The position numbers and the translations under genes were made by a program. The notes under the pieces were generated by a model. It saw only the letters and a list, made by a program, of their open reading frames with translations, was not told the origin of the DNA and did no database searches. A stretch of 64,000 nt of DNA from Myxococcus xanthus (GTDB lineage Bacteria; Myxococcota; Myxococcia; Myxococcales; Myxococcaceae). The stretch spans positions 124,001 through 188,000 of the forward strand of contig NZ_FNOH01000014.1 of NCBI RefSeq assembly GCF_900106535.1. Reading direction: 5' to 3'. How positions within the stretch are numbered: the stretch's first letter is position 1; each line of letters begins with the position of its first letter. Below, one piece after another: positions 8,358 through 19,211 of the stretch.

Positions 8358-9110
8358 GTGCTGCGCATTCTCTTCTTCCTGATGTCGAAGCTGCCAGAAG
8401 GCGCCCGCCAGCAGATGGTCCGCGCCCTGATGAACGGCGTCTGGGACACCCTGGCGAACGAGAAGGTCCTGGGGCGGGAGAACATCCCGGACCAACCCTG
8501 TCTCTTTCTCTGCAACCACCTGTCCAACGCGGACGGCTTCACGCTGGACCGGGCCTTCCGGCCGCGCAAGGTCGTCTTCCTGGCCGGGGTGAAGCTGAAG
8601 AGCACGGTGATGACGCGCCTGGCTTCGGAGACGATGGAGACCATCGCCATCAAGCCCAACTCGCCCGACATCGAGGCGATGCGGCGGGCGCTGGACACCC
8701 TCAAGGCCGGCAAGTCGGTGCTCATCTTCCCGGAAGGCGCGCGCAGCCGCACGGGCACCCTCACCCAGGCGAAGAAGGGCCTGTCGCTGATTGCCAAGCG
8801 CGCGGGCGTGCCCGTGGTGCCGGTGGCGTTGCAGGGCACGGAGAAGCTGATGCCCATCAACGACTCGGACATGGGCGGCGAGCGGCTCTTCAAAGCCGAC
8901 GTCTTCGTGCGCTTCGGCCCGCCCTTCCGTGTGGAGGCGCTGGAGGCCGAGGTGGCGGGCGCCGAGGACCCGCGGCAGGCCCTGGTGGATGCGATGATGC
9001 GCCGGGTGGCGGAGCTGCTGCCGCCCGAGTACCGCGGCTTCTACGCGGATACCTCCGCTCCGGCGGCTCCAGCCCCGGACCTGGAGCGGCCTTCCGCGCC
9101 CGCGTCCTGA
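8358..9110 (+). CDS. 1-acyl-sn-glycerol-3-phosphate acyltransferase family protein
   Basis: 250 residues from GTG 8358. The PlsC-family HX4D catalytic motif is present as NHLSNAD (His54, Asp59) and the substrate-binding block as FPEGARSRTG (about 124-133). A third block, VPVVPVALQGTE, follows. These enzymes transfer an acyl chain from acyl-ACP or acyl-CoA to lysophosphatidate in phospholipid synthesis, at the inner membrane face. The C-terminal 20 residues are Pro/Ala-rich and probably disordered. It is upstream of and parallel to the RNA methyltransferase gene, with a 34-bp gap. It could act on another lysolipid, since several paralogues usually exist. Confidence 0.9.
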   Translation: MLRILFFLMSKLPEGARQQMVRALMNGVWDTLANEKVLGRENIPDQPCLFLCNHLSNADGFTLDRAFRPRKVVFLAGVKLKSTVMTRLASETMETIAIKPNSPDIEAMRRALDTLKAGKSVLIFPEGARSRTGTLTQAKKGLSLIAKRAGVPVVPVALQGTEKLMPINDSDMGGERLFKADVFVRFGPPFRVEALEAEVAGAEDPRQALVDAMMRRVAELLPPEYRGFYADTSAPAAPAPDLERPSAPAS

Positions 9111-9144
9111 ATGAAGCATTGCGGCGCGCGCCGGGACGCGGACA

Positions 9145-10296
9145 ATGGACGCTCCCGTGACACGCGCCCGCACCGACGAACAGCTCTTTGTCTCCACCCT
9201 CCCCGGCCTGGAGCCCGCCCTGGAGGCAGAAGCCTCCGCGCTGGGCTGGAAGCCCCGCCGCGTGGACGGTGGCGTGGAGCTGGAGGGCCCGGCCGGCCTG
9301 CACCAGGACGCCAACCTGCGCCTTCGCTGCGCCAGCCGGGTGCTGCTGCGCCTGGGCCACTTCCGCGCGGGAGACTCCGACACCCTCTCCGACCGGCTGG
9401 CTGAACTGGACCTGTCTCACGTCTGGGATGGGCGCTCGCCACCGAAGCTGTCGGTGAGCCTGAACCGCTCCCCCGTGCCAGGGCCCGACGTGGTGTTCTC
9501 CGCGGCGGCGTATGCGTGGAACGTGCCCTCGGTGGAGCGCGCGGGGCCGCTCGATGAAGAGGGCGGAGGCCCAGGCCTGACGTTGCTGGTGCGGGTGGAT
9601 GGCGACGCGTTCACCGTGAGCGCCGACACCAGCGGGGATGCGCTGCACCGCCGGGGCTACCGCCAGGAAGTGAGCCGCGCGCCCCTGCGTGAGACGCTGG
9701 CGGCGGGCATCCTCCGGCTGGCCGGCTACGACGGCACGCAGCCCCTGGTGGACCCGATGTGCGGCTCGGGCACCTTCCTGGTGGAGGCCGCGTGGATGGC
9801 CATGCGCCGGGCGCCAGGACTGCTGCGCGCCTTCGCCTTCGAGTCCTTCCCCTCCTTCGATGCCCAGGCCTGGGCCGGGCGCAAGGCGCGCGCGGAGGCG
9901 GACGCGCTGCCCGCGCCAGGAGCGGCGATTCACGGCTACGACATCAACGCGGGCTCGCTGGGAACGGCGCGGCGCAATGCCCGGCGCGCGGGGGTGACAC
10001 TCGCGTTGGAGCGGCAGGACGCGCGGACGCTGAAGGCGCCCGTGAAAGGCCCGGGGTTGGTGGTTGTGAATCCGCCCTATGGCAAGCGCGTGGGCGAAGC
10101 CGAAGACCTGCCCGCGCTGTACCGGGCCCTGGGGAACACGCTGCGCCAGGGCTTCGCGGGGTGGCGCGCGGCAGTCATCCTTCCGGATGAGGCGGCGCTG
10201 GTGAAGGCGCTGGGACTGACGGGTGCGCGAAGCCTTCCGGTGAAGAACGGCGGGCTCAAGTGCCGACTGCTGCTGTCGGGGCTGGATGTGACGTGA
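9145..10296 (+). CDS. THUMP-type RNA N2-guanine methyltransferase (RlmL N-domain-like)
   Basis: 383 residues. The N-terminal half (about 10-165) matches the ferredoxin-like/THUMP RNA-binding module of the RlmL/Trm14 group, beginning FVSTLPGLEPALEAEA. The C-terminal half is a Rossmann methyltransferase with SAM motif DPMCGSGTFLVEAA (about 207) and the amino-methylating tetrapeptide NPPY (about 311), typical of N2-guanine methylation in 23S rRNA or tRNA. E. coli RlmL is fused to RlmK; here only the RlmL-like part is present. The exact modified base cannot be assigned from sequence. Confidence 0.9.
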   Translation: MDAPVTRARTDEQLFVSTLPGLEPALEAEASALGWKPRRVDGGVELEGPAGLHQDANLRLRCASRVLLRLGHFRAGDSDTLSDRLAELDLSHVWDGRSPPKLSVSLNRSPVPGPDVVFSAAAYAWNVPSVERAGPLDEEGGGPGLTLLVRVDGDAFTVSADTSGDALHRRGYRQEVSRAPLRETLAAGILRLAGYDGTQPLVDPMCGSGTFLVEAAWMAMRRAPGLLRAFAFESFPSFDAQAWAGRKARAEADALPAPGAAIHGYDINAGSLGTARRNARRAGVTLALERQDARTLKAPVKGPGLVVVNPPYGKRVGEAEDLPALYRALGNTLRQGFAGWRAAVILPDEAALVKALGLTGARSLPVKNGGLKCRLLLSGLDVT

Positions 10297-10514
10297 GGCC
10301 CATGTAATGCGTTCGAGGTCATCCGCTACAGCAAGGCCCCTGGATACGCCGATGCGCGCCGGCTTCGCGTCCGAGACAGCCGGGCAATCCGGCCCCGATT
10401 AAGGAACGATGACCGCCCCGCCGCTCGGGGGGCAAGCGCCGAGTCCTCGGTGGAGCGCCCACGAAGGCCGCCATCCGGATGCGCCGCGCCGCCGTGCCGT
10501 GGTAACGCGGGCCT

Positions 10515-12194
10515 GTGGAAACGTGGTTCACGCCCTTCGAGCCGAAGCCCCTCGCGGACGAACTCCCCGGGCGCTTCCCAAACCCCTTCGATGAGGGCGC
10601 GCCCCACGCGCTGGCGCGCCGGGCAGCGGAATGGCTCCAGCGGGAGCTCCGGGCAGGCCACCTCGCGCCTGGACTCGAGGCCTCGTGCCTCGACACGTCC
10701 GAGGGTGGAAAGATGTTCGGCATCCTCGTGGTCCAGGCGCCTGACGGACGTGTCGGATTCCTCCGCGCCTTCTCGGGCATGCTTGGCGGGCGATGGGACC
10801 TCCCCGGTTTCGCGCCGCCCCTCTTCGCCCGTGATGAGCGCGAGCGGCTGGAGCCCGCGGGTGACGCATTGGTGAAGCGCCTGATGGCCCGTGAGGCGTC
10901 CTTCCGCCAGTCCCCCGAGCGCGCCTCCGTCCTGACCGCGCACGACGCGTTGCAAGCGCGCCACACCGAGGCCCGCGCGGCGCTGCGCGCCACACACGAC
11001 GCCCGGAAGAAGCAGCGCCATGCGAGGCGCACGGACGTCATGGCCTCGGACTCGCTGAGTGAGGAGGCGAAACGAGCGGCGCTGCATGCGCTCGACCAGG
11101 AAAGCCGGGGGGACAAGGCGGAACTGCGGAGACTGGAGGCGGAACACGACGAGGCGCAGCGGGCGCTCGCGCCCCAGCGGGACCGCATGGAGCGGCGGCT
11201 TCGCGCCATGGAGCGACTGCGGCGCATCGTCTGCCGTGCGCTGATGAAGCGCCTGCACGACACCTACGTGGTGCCCAATGCTCGCGGAGAACACCGGCAC
11301 CTGCGCGGCCTCTACGCCAGAGGCGAGCCCCCATCGGGCGCGGCGGACTGCGCCGGGCCCAAGCTCCTGGCGCATGCCCTCACCCAGGGCTTCCGTCCGC
11401 TCGCGCTCGCCGAGTTCTGGTGGGGGGCTCCGCCTCCCGCGGGAGGCCGGGCCGCCGGCGCGTACTACCCCGCTTGCAAGGACAAGTGCGGGCCGCTGCT
11501 GCCGTACATGCTGGACGGTCTCCCTGTCTCCGCGCCCCGGCCCTTCACGGTGCCCGTGCTGCCATCACGAGGGCTGGACATTGTCTTCGAGGACGAATGG
11601 CTCGTGGTGGTGGAGAAGCCGGAGGGCCTGCTCTCCGTGCCCGCGAAGGACGTCTCGGTGGAGGACTCCGTGCTGGCCCGGCTGCGCGCGAGAGCTCCGG
11701 AAGCAGCGGGGACGATGCTCGCGCACCGGCTCGACCTGGACACGTCGGGGCTGCTCGTCGCGGCGAAGGACGCGCGCACCTACGCGGCCTTGCAACGCCA
11801 GTTCGCCGGGCGCGAGGTGCACAAGCGCTACGCCGCATGGGTCGAAGGCAACGTCCAGGGCGAACGCGGCACTATCGACTTTCCCATGCGCGTGGACTTG
11901 GACGACCGGCCCCGGCAGATTCACGACCCCGTGCACGGCAAGCCCGCGGTGACGGAGTGGCACGTGCTTGAACGCAGCCACGGCCGCACGAAGGTGGCCC
12001 TCTTCCCGCTCACCGGGAGGACGCACCAGTTGCGCGTCCACGCGGCCCATCCGCTTGGCCTTGGCGCGCCCATCGTCGGAGACCGCCTCTATGGCCACCC
12101 GGGGCCCCGATTGCATCTGCATGCGGAGGCCCTGTCGTTCCAGCACCCTGTCACGGGGCAGCGCCTCACGCTGGAGCGGCCGGCTCCCTTCTGA
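10515..12194 (+). CDS. RluA-family pseudouridine synthase with long N-terminal extension
   Basis: 559 residues. The catalytic domain occupies about residues 345-559: it opens DIVFEDEWLVVVEKPEGLLS, has the catalytic aspartate motif HRLDLDTSGLL (about 400), and ends with GRTHQLRVH. The first 340 residues are an extension with a charged helical, coiled-coil-like stretch (about 135-240) and a Cys pair near YYPACKDKCGP. This is the long RluA subgroup, roughly twice the size of a minimal enzyme. GTG 10515 is the first possible start because an in-frame TAA lies 12 bp upstream; no strong Shine-Dalgarno is visible. RNA target unknown. Confidence 0.9.
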   Translation: METWFTPFEPKPLADELPGRFPNPFDEGAPHALARRAAEWLQRELRAGHLAPGLEASCLDTSEGGKMFGILVVQAPDGRVGFLRAFSGMLGGRWDLPGFAPPLFARDERERLEPAGDALVKRLMAREASFRQSPERASVLTAHDALQARHTEARAALRATHDARKKQRHARRTDVMASDSLSEEAKRAALHALDQESRGDKAELRRLEAEHDEAQRALAPQRDRMERRLRAMERLRRIVCRALMKRLHDTYVVPNARGEHRHLRGLYARGEPPSGAADCAGPKLLAHALTQGFRPLALAEFWWGAPPPAGGRAAGAYYPACKDKCGPLLPYMLDGLPVSAPRPFTVPVLPSRGLDIVFEDEWLVVVEKPEGLLSVPAKDVSVEDSVLARLRARAPEAAGTMLAHRLDLDTSGLLVAAKDARTYAALQRQFAGREVHKRYAAWVEGNVQGERGTIDFPMRVDLDDRPRQIHDPVHGKPAVTEWHVLERSHGRTKVALFPLTGRTHQLRVHAAHPLGLGAPIVGDRLYGHPGPRLHLHAEALSFQHPVTGQRLTLERPAPF

Positions 12195-12567
12195 CTTCGC
12201 GTATCTCGCCCGCAAGCCCGCGCTGCACGAGGGCGCCGCGACGCCCGGAGCACCATCGACGCGGGCCCCCGGTGAGGGCTCCCGACCTCGCTGTTCGGAA
12301 ATGTCGGGAGTTTTGCGCCACGAAATCTCCCGACATTTCCGAACAGCAAGCTCTCCGAACGCGCCGCCCCCGCGCATCTACCGTTCCCGGACACGCAGAG
12401 CAGAGCTTCCCCCAGGGACGCCCCCCGAGGGTGGGGCGACTTCGTTGAGGCAAGCGTCCCTGTCACCGCCGCAGTGGGAGGGGCACCGCGCCGAGAAGGC
12501 ACAGTTGGCGCTCATGGGACCTGACCTGCGCCGTGACAGGCCGCGTCGACATGGCAGACGCCCGCGT
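12195..12567. other. 373-bp gap between convergent genes
   Basis: No open frame here looks coding: none has a ribosome site or a recognisable product. The only structure seen is the inverted-repeat cluster at 12279-12360. The remainder is GC-rich unique sequence separating the pseudouridine synthase gene from the convergent methyltransferase gene. Confidence 0.6.
12279..12360. repeat. Perfect 21-bp inverted repeat with overlapping alternative hairpin (probable bidirectional terminator)
   Basis: Arms at 12290-12310 and 12327-12347 are perfect inverted copies, with three more A-T pairs inside and an 8-nt loop. The left arm also pairs with an upstream copy: CTCCCGAC at 12279-12286 with GTCGGGAG at 12303-12310, followed directly by TTTT. 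That is a usable rightward terminator. A second partial partner, TCCGAAC, lies near 12354-12360. It sits between convergent stop codons, which fits termination from both sides. The alternative pairings are unusual for a simple terminator. Confidence 0.65.
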
Positions 12568-13575
12568 TCAGCGCGCGACGACGTGCTCGGAGGCCTCTTC
12601 GGAGACATCCGGCTCCGGCGCGGAGACAGTCTCCACCGCGGCCGACACCGCCGGCTTCACGCCCAGCTCACGCGTCAGCTTGGGATTCACCCCGGTCTCC
12701 GCCAACAGCCGCTCCAGTTGCATGCGCGCGCGCCGGTTCTCCCGGTGTACGCGGCGCCCCAGAATCAGCTCGTTCTTCAGCGAGTGCTCCCAGCCCGTCA
12801 GCTCCGTCACCGTCACCTGGTAGCCGAAAGCCTCCAGCGTCAGCGCGCGGATGACGTTCGTCAGGTGCGAGCCGAACTCGCGCCGGTGCCAGGCATGCGC
12901 GTACAGCAGTGACATGCTGCCGCTGCTGGCCACGACGGGGCGCTTCTCCTTGAGCTGCGCGGCCACCTCCGCCTGGCAGCACGGCACCACCGCGACGTGG
13001 TCCGCGCCATGGCGGATGGCCGCGACGAGTGCATCATCGGTGGCCGTGTCACACGCGTGCAGCGCCATCAGCAGGTGGATGCGCTCTGGGTACTGCGCCG
13101 TGTCGATGTGCGCCGTCTGGAACTGCATCCGCGTGAAGCCCAGCCGTTGGGCGCGGCCCTGGGCCCGCTCCGTCAGGTCCGGCCGGCCTTCAATGGACAG
13201 CAGCGTGCCGCTGGCGGAGCCCTTGAGGAACAGCTCGTAGAGGACGAAGCCCAGGTAGGCGTTGCCGCTGCCCGCGTCCACCATCACCGCGTTCGGGTGG
13301 CGCGCCTGGACATCCTCCACGGCGGGACGCAGCAAGCCCATCAGGTGGTTCACCTGCTTGAGCTTGCGCAGCGCGTCCGCGTTGAGGTGCCCCTCGCGCG
13401 TGAGCAGATGCAGCTCGCGCAGCAGCGCGGGGGACTGGTCCGGCAGCAGCTCCCGCCGGACCTGCGAGGCTTTGACGTTGCGCCTCAGACGGACACCACC
13501 TCGAGGACCTCGGGAATCATTTCCCGCAGGCGCCCCTCGATTCCCATCTTCAGCGTCGCCGTGGACGACGGGCAT
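12568..13575 (-). CDS. SAM-dependent methyltransferase (Methyltransf_32-like)
   Basis: About 330 residues. The class I SAM motif is VDAGSGNAYLGF (about residue 100), followed by an acidic loop ending SIEGRPDL, then ALHACDTATDDAL and VVPCCQAEVA. This combination is typical of the Methyltransf_32/RRNAD1 group of putative RNA methylases. The C-terminal 50 residues are acidic and low-complexity. The start is unresolved. ATG 13575 or GTG 13584 gives a 91- to 100-bp overlap with the nfu gene, but the first convincing family-like residues (ASQVRRELLPD) begin just after the nfu stop, where no standard start codon exists. Probably co-transcribed with nfu. Confidence 0.8.
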   Translation of the reverse strand: MPVVHGDAEDGNRGAPAGNDSRGPRGGVRLRRNVKASQVRRELLPDQSPALLRELHLLTREGHLNADALRKLKQVNHLMGLLRPAVEDVQARHPNAVMVDAGSGNAYLGFVLYELFLKGSASGTLLSIEGRPDLTERAQGRAQRLGFTRMQFQTAHIDTAQYPERIHLLMALHACDTATDDALVAAIRHGADHVAVVPCCQAEVAAQLKEKRPVVASSGSMSLLYAHAWHRREFGSHLTNVIRALTLEAFGYQVTVTELTGWEHSLKNELILGRRVHRENRRARMQLERLLAETGVNPKLTRELGVKPAVSAAVETVSAPEPDVSEEASEHVVAR

Positions 13576-14051
13576 CCCGCGCACGCCCCCTTCATGTGCA
13601 GGTAGACGATGCCGTCCTCGAAGCGGTCCAGGGTGATGTCACCACCGTCCATGGCCACCGCCGGGCGGATTTCGTTGTCCAGGATGTCCTGGATGCGCCC
13701 TTCAACCGTGCCACCACCGGACGGTCCCGCCGCCTCGCGGGCCGCCGCCAGCGCCGCCTCGTCCACCACCGGCTCGTTGGCCGTCAGGTGGGTGTCCAGC
13801 GCGGACATGACCTCGTCATTGAGCTCGTCCCACTCGCCCTCTTCCCCCTTCGTCACCGTCACGAAGTTGGTGCCAATCATCACCGCCGTGACGCCGCGCA
13901 CGTCCATCAGCTTGCGCGCCAACGGGGACTTCGCCTGGGCGTCCTCGGGGTTCGTGAAGTTCACCGCCCCGCCCGCCAACAACCGCCGGTCCACCACGTA
14001 CTTCAGCGTGCTGGGGTTCGGGGTCCACTCGAGCTGGATGTTCACCGACAT
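13485..14051 (-). CDS. NifU-like Fe-S cluster scaffold/carrier (Nfu)
   Basis: 188 residues with the two-domain Nfu layout. The N-terminal Nfu_N domain (about 5-90) opens IQLEWTPNPSTLKYVV and includes VTAVMIGTNFVTVTK. The C-terminal NifU domain (about 115-188) has the cluster-binding CAGC motif preceded by AMDGGDITLDRF. The protein carries 4Fe-4S clusters to client apoproteins in the cytoplasm; the Nfu_N domain usually marks the mitochondrial NFU1-like type. ATG 14051 gives the canonical start, with a purine-rich AAGGAGA just upstream. The 3' end overlaps the frame of the methyltransferase. Confidence 0.93.
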   Translation of the reverse strand: MSVNIQLEWTPNPSTLKYVVDRRLLAGGAVNFTNPEDAQAKSPLARKLMDVRGVTAVMIGTNFVTVTKGEEGEWDELNDEVMSALDTHLTANEPVVDEAALAAAREAAGPSGGGTVEGRIQDILDNEIRPAVAMDGGDITLDRFEDGIVYLHMKGACAGCPSSTATLKMGIEGRLREMIPEVLEVVSV

Positions 14052-14210
14052 TCAAATCTCCTTGGACGACTCCTCTAAGGCGCTCGCGGCCCCATAGCAA
14101 CCCGGGTCGCGGGCTGGCAATCGCCCTCGCCCCCGTACCCTCCACTCCGGCACCAACCCGCAATCCCAGAAATACATGAACTCATAGTGGATTTAGCGTA
14201 GACTGGGGGC

Positions 14211-14747
14211 ATGTCCCCGCCACCGCCCCGCGTGCCCGCCAGCGTGTTCGAGGGGTTCTTCGTGCGGGGTCTCCAGGCGGAGGGCCGGCTGGCCCAGGAA
14301 CTGGAGGCGCTGGGGTACGACAGCCGAAAGCCGGAGTTGGACTACCCCATTGCGCTCTGGCAGCGGGCGGTGGCCCTGGCACGGCGGGAGCGATACGCGG
14401 AGCTCGGTGACGAGGACGCCTACCGGCAACTGGGCCGCCAGGGCGTCTTCGGCTTCGCGCAGACGCTGGTAGGCCGCGTGGCCGCGGTGGCCCTGCCCAT
14501 GATTGGGCCTGCGCAGGCCCTGGAGCGGGTGCCTCGCTACCTGGCGATGATGGGCCGCTCGGACGTGGACGTCTCGATGTCCTCCGAAGGCGAGCGCGGC
14601 CGCCGCCTCTCCCTGTCGGACCGCTACAACCGGCCCGAGCTGATGGCGGGGGGCCTGGAAGGAATGTTGGAGATGGCCAACGCCCGGCCTCGAATCTCCG
14701 TGGAGGAGCGCAGCAGCGGGGGGTACCGTCTGTTCGTGCGCTGGTAG
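14211..14747 (+). CDS. TIGR02265 (DUF2378) family protein, Myxococcales-restricted
   Basis: 178 residues. The opening SVFEGFFVRGL, the block YPIALWQRAVALARRERY, and the LGRQGVFGFAQTLVGR stretch match the paralogous TIGR02265/DUF2378 family, found in many copies in Myxococcus and relatives. Proteins of this family have no established biochemical function. No signal peptide or membrane segment is present. GGGGG precedes ATG 14211. Its presence is one of the better taxonomic markers in the window. A 15-bp gap separates it from the next hypothetical gene, so the two may share a transcript. Confidence 0.85.
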   Translation: MSPPPPRVPASVFEGFFVRGLQAEGRLAQELEALGYDSRKPELDYPIALWQRAVALARRERYAELGDEDAYRQLGRQGVFGFAQTLVGRVAAVALPMIGPAQALERVPRYLAMMGRSDVDVSMSSEGERGRRLSLSDRYNRPELMAGGLEGMLEMANARPRISVEERSSGGYRLFVRW

Positions 14748-14762
14748 CCCGCCAGCCCCGCC

Positions 14763-15215
14763 ATGGAGCCCCGCGTGTCCTACCCGCCCAGACTCGCCCA
14801 TCTCGCCACCCGCGCCGTGGTGGTGGCGAAGCTCGTCCCCACCTACGCGCAGGCCCACCACATCGACGAGGAAGAAGCAGCGCAGCGGCTGTCCAGCGCG
14901 CTCTCCGGACGGATGCTGCCCACGTTGCTGGATGTCACGTGGACCGCCATGCGCGGCAAGGCGAAGCGGCTCACCGACGACGGGCTGGTGGAGAAGGTGG
15001 CCGCCACCTTGAGTGAGCGGCCCCTGCGGCCGGGACGCATCGCCCCCGTGGGTCCGGCGCTCAGCGCCTTCTTCATCCTGGTGGACCTGGAGGTGGGCAC
15101 CGCGGGTGACGCCGCGCGGCGGGTCATGGAATCGGACGAGGGACGCCGCCGGGGGGAGGAAGGACTGGCGGAAGCCGGACGCTTCCTCGCCGCGGAGCTG
15201 ACTCGCGGGAAGTAG
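14763..15215 (+). CDS. Hypothetical protein, 150 aa
   Basis: I do not recognise this protein. It is predicted soluble and mostly helical. The N-terminal part has an HHIDEEEAAQRLSSAL stretch and the central part a hydrophobic FFILVDLEVG, followed by a charged helix rich in Arg and Glu. There is no signal peptide and no Cys or His cluster. It follows the TIGR02265 gene by 15 bp and precedes the FemAB-like gene by about 70 bp, all rightward. The codon pattern agrees with its neighbours, which supports real coding. Confidence 0.7.
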   Translation: MEPRVSYPPRLAHLATRAVVVAKLVPTYAQAHHIDEEEAAQRLSSALSGRMLPTLLDVTWTAMRGKAKRLTDDGLVEKVAATLSERPLRPGRIAPVGPALSAFFILVDLEVGTAGDAARRVMESDEGRRRGEEGLAEAGRFLAAELTRGK

Positions 15216-15288
15216 CGCCCGGACGGCCGTGGCAGCAGTGGGCGCGCATCGTTATAGGCTCGCCCTGGCCCTGGCCCAGGCCCCGACG

Positions 15289-16449
15289 ATGTCGACACCG
15301 CTCCCCACCACGCTGCGAATCCTGCGCTCCCTCACCGACATCCCCCGCGCCACGTGGGATGCGCTGGTGGACGCCCAGGCCACGCCGTTCCTGGAGTGGA
15401 CCTTCCTCACCGCGATGGAGGAGAGCGGCTGCGCGGTGCCGGCGCGGGGCTGGCACCCCCGGCACCTGACGCTCTGGCGCGGCTCGCGCCTGGTGGCCGC
15501 CGCGCCCGCCTATCTCAAGGACGACAGCGACGGCGAGTTCGTCTTCGACAGCCCCTGGGCCACCGCCGCGGAGCGCGCGGGCCTGCCCTACTACCCGAAG
15601 CTCGTGCTCGCCGTCCCCTTCACCCCCGCCACCGGGCGCCGCGTGCTGGTGGCCCCGGGCGAGGACCGCGCCGCGCGCGAGGCGGAGCTGTACGCCGCCG
15701 CCCAGGAGTTCGCCCGGGCCGAGCGCCTGTCCGGCATCCACGTCCTCTTCCCCACCGAGGAGGAACTGCCCGCCCTGGTGGCCCAGGGCTTCGCCGTGCG
15801 GCTGGGCGTGCAGTACCACTGGCGCAACCAGGGCTACCGGACGCTGGAGGACTTCCTCGCCCGCTTCCACGCCAAGCGCCGCAACCAGCTGCGCCGGGAG
15901 CTGCGGGCCCCGACCGAGCACGGCATCGAGGTCCGCACCCTGCGCGGGGACGCGCTGGCGGACGCGGACGCGGACACCGTCTACGGCCTGTACGCCACCA
16001 CGGTGGACAAGTATCCGTGGGGCCAGCGCTTCCTCACCCCGGAATTCTTCGCTCGCATGCTCGCCCGCTTCCGGCACCGCTGCGAGTGGGTGGAGGCCCG
16101 CCGGGAAGGCCGACTGGTGGCCGGTGCGTTCAACTTCACCGGTGCCAACGTTCTCTATGGCCGTTACTGGGGCTGCTTCGAGGAGCACCCCTTCCTTCAC
16201 TTCAACGTCTGCCTGTACCACCCCATCTCGGAGGGCATCACCTCCGGACTGGAGCGCTTCGAGCCGGGCGCGGGTGGAGAGCACAAGCTCACCCGGGGAT
16301 TCGAGCCGCGCCTCACGTACAGTGCGCACCTGCTCCTCCACCCGGGCATGGACAGGGCCGTGCGCGGCTTCCTGGCCCACGAGCGGGCAGCCGTCGAAGG
16401 AAGCCTGCCCCAGTGGCGGGCGGAGACTGGTTTCAAGGAGGGGGACTGA
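15289..16449 (+). CDS. FemAB-like / GNAT-fold protein (DUF482, peptidogalycan family)
   Basis: 386 residues from ATG 15289; an in-frame upstream extension to 15229 has no ribosome site and reads as non-family sequence. It matches the FemAB_like (PF04339) group: an early TWDAL..ATPFLEWTFLTAMEESG, a central RRNQLRRELR basic motif, and a C-terminal ARREGRLVAGAFNF then LYGRYWGCFEEHPFLHFNVCLYHPISEGI. These are tandem GNAT folds proposed to transfer aminoacyl or acyl groups, but no member's substrate is firmly known. Cytoplasmic. It precedes clpS by 40 bp; any functional link to proteolysis is unproven. Confidence 0.85.
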   Translation: MSTPLPTTLRILRSLTDIPRATWDALVDAQATPFLEWTFLTAMEESGCAVPARGWHPRHLTLWRGSRLVAAAPAYLKDDSDGEFVFDSPWATAAERAGLPYYPKLVLAVPFTPATGRRVLVAPGEDRAAREAELYAAAQEFARAERLSGIHVLFPTEEELPALVAQGFAVRLGVQYHWRNQGYRTLEDFLARFHAKRRNQLRRELRAPTEHGIEVRTLRGDALADADADTVYGLYATTVDKYPWGQRFLTPEFFARMLARFRHRCEWVEARREGRLVAGAFNFTGANVLYGRYWGCFEEHPFLHFNVCLYHPISEGITSGLERFEPGAGGEHKLTRGFEPRLTYSAHLLLHPGMDRAVRGFLAHERAAVEGSLPQWRAETGFKEGD

Positions 16450-16489
16450 AAATCCCCCGCCCGTTCAGCAAAGGGAGTCCGAACGACTT

Positions 16490-16813
16490 ATGGCGCAGAA
16501 GCATGAGCACGACACCTCCGTCATCACGGAGTCCGCCCCCAAGCAGAAGCTCAAGAAACCGCCGCTCTACAAGGTGCTCCTGCACAACGACAACTACACG
16601 ACCCGGGAGTTCGTCGTGGCCGTGCTCAAGGAGGTCTTCCACAAGTCGGAGACGGATGCCGTGCAGATCATGCTGCACGTTCATTACAACGGTGTCGGGG
16701 TAGCCGGCGTCTATACGTACGACGTCGCCGAAACGAAGATTCAGACGGTGGAGGCCGCGGCGCAGGAGAACGACATGCCGCTGCGACTCTCCATGGAACC
16801 CGAGGAAGGTTGA
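16490..16813 (+). CDS. clpS: ATP-dependent Clp protease adaptor ClpS
   Basis: 107 residues, the usual size. The folded core shows PPLYKVLLHNDNYTTREFVV, with the Asn-Asp pair that binds N-degron peptides, then the HVHYNGVGVAGVYTYDVAETK block that docks on ClpA. ClpS delivers proteins bearing destabilising N-terminal residues to ClpAP. The N-terminal 25 residues are the expected flexible extension needed for delivery. AGGGAG precedes ATG 16490, and clpA begins three bases after the clpS stop, the classic clpS-clpA operon. Confidence 0.97.
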   Translation: MAQKHEHDTSVITESAPKQKLKKPPLYKVLLHNDNYTTREFVVAVLKEVFHKSETDAVQIMLHVHYNGVGVAGVYTYDVAETKIQTVEAAAQENDMPLRLSMEPEEG

Positions 16814-16816
16814 AAC

Positions 16817-19114
<2,298 letters not shown>

Positions 19115-19144
19115 CCCCCTGCCCGCGCTGGCTGCGGACATGAC

Positions 19145-19180
19145 AAGGCCCCGGTCCCCTTCCCTGGGAGCCGGGGCCTT
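19145..19180. terminator. Bidirectional terminator between clpA and the chemotaxis operon
   Basis: A 10-bp perfect stem, AAGGCCCCGG with CCGGGGCCTT, encloses a 16-nt loop. A-rich and T-rich ends flank the stem on both sides. It lies between the clpA stop at 19114 and the convergent methyl-accepting protein stop at 19212, so it can serve both transcripts. Confidence 0.8.
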
Positions 19181-19211
19181 CGTCTGTCCGCCCGTGACAG
19201 CGGGCGAGCGA

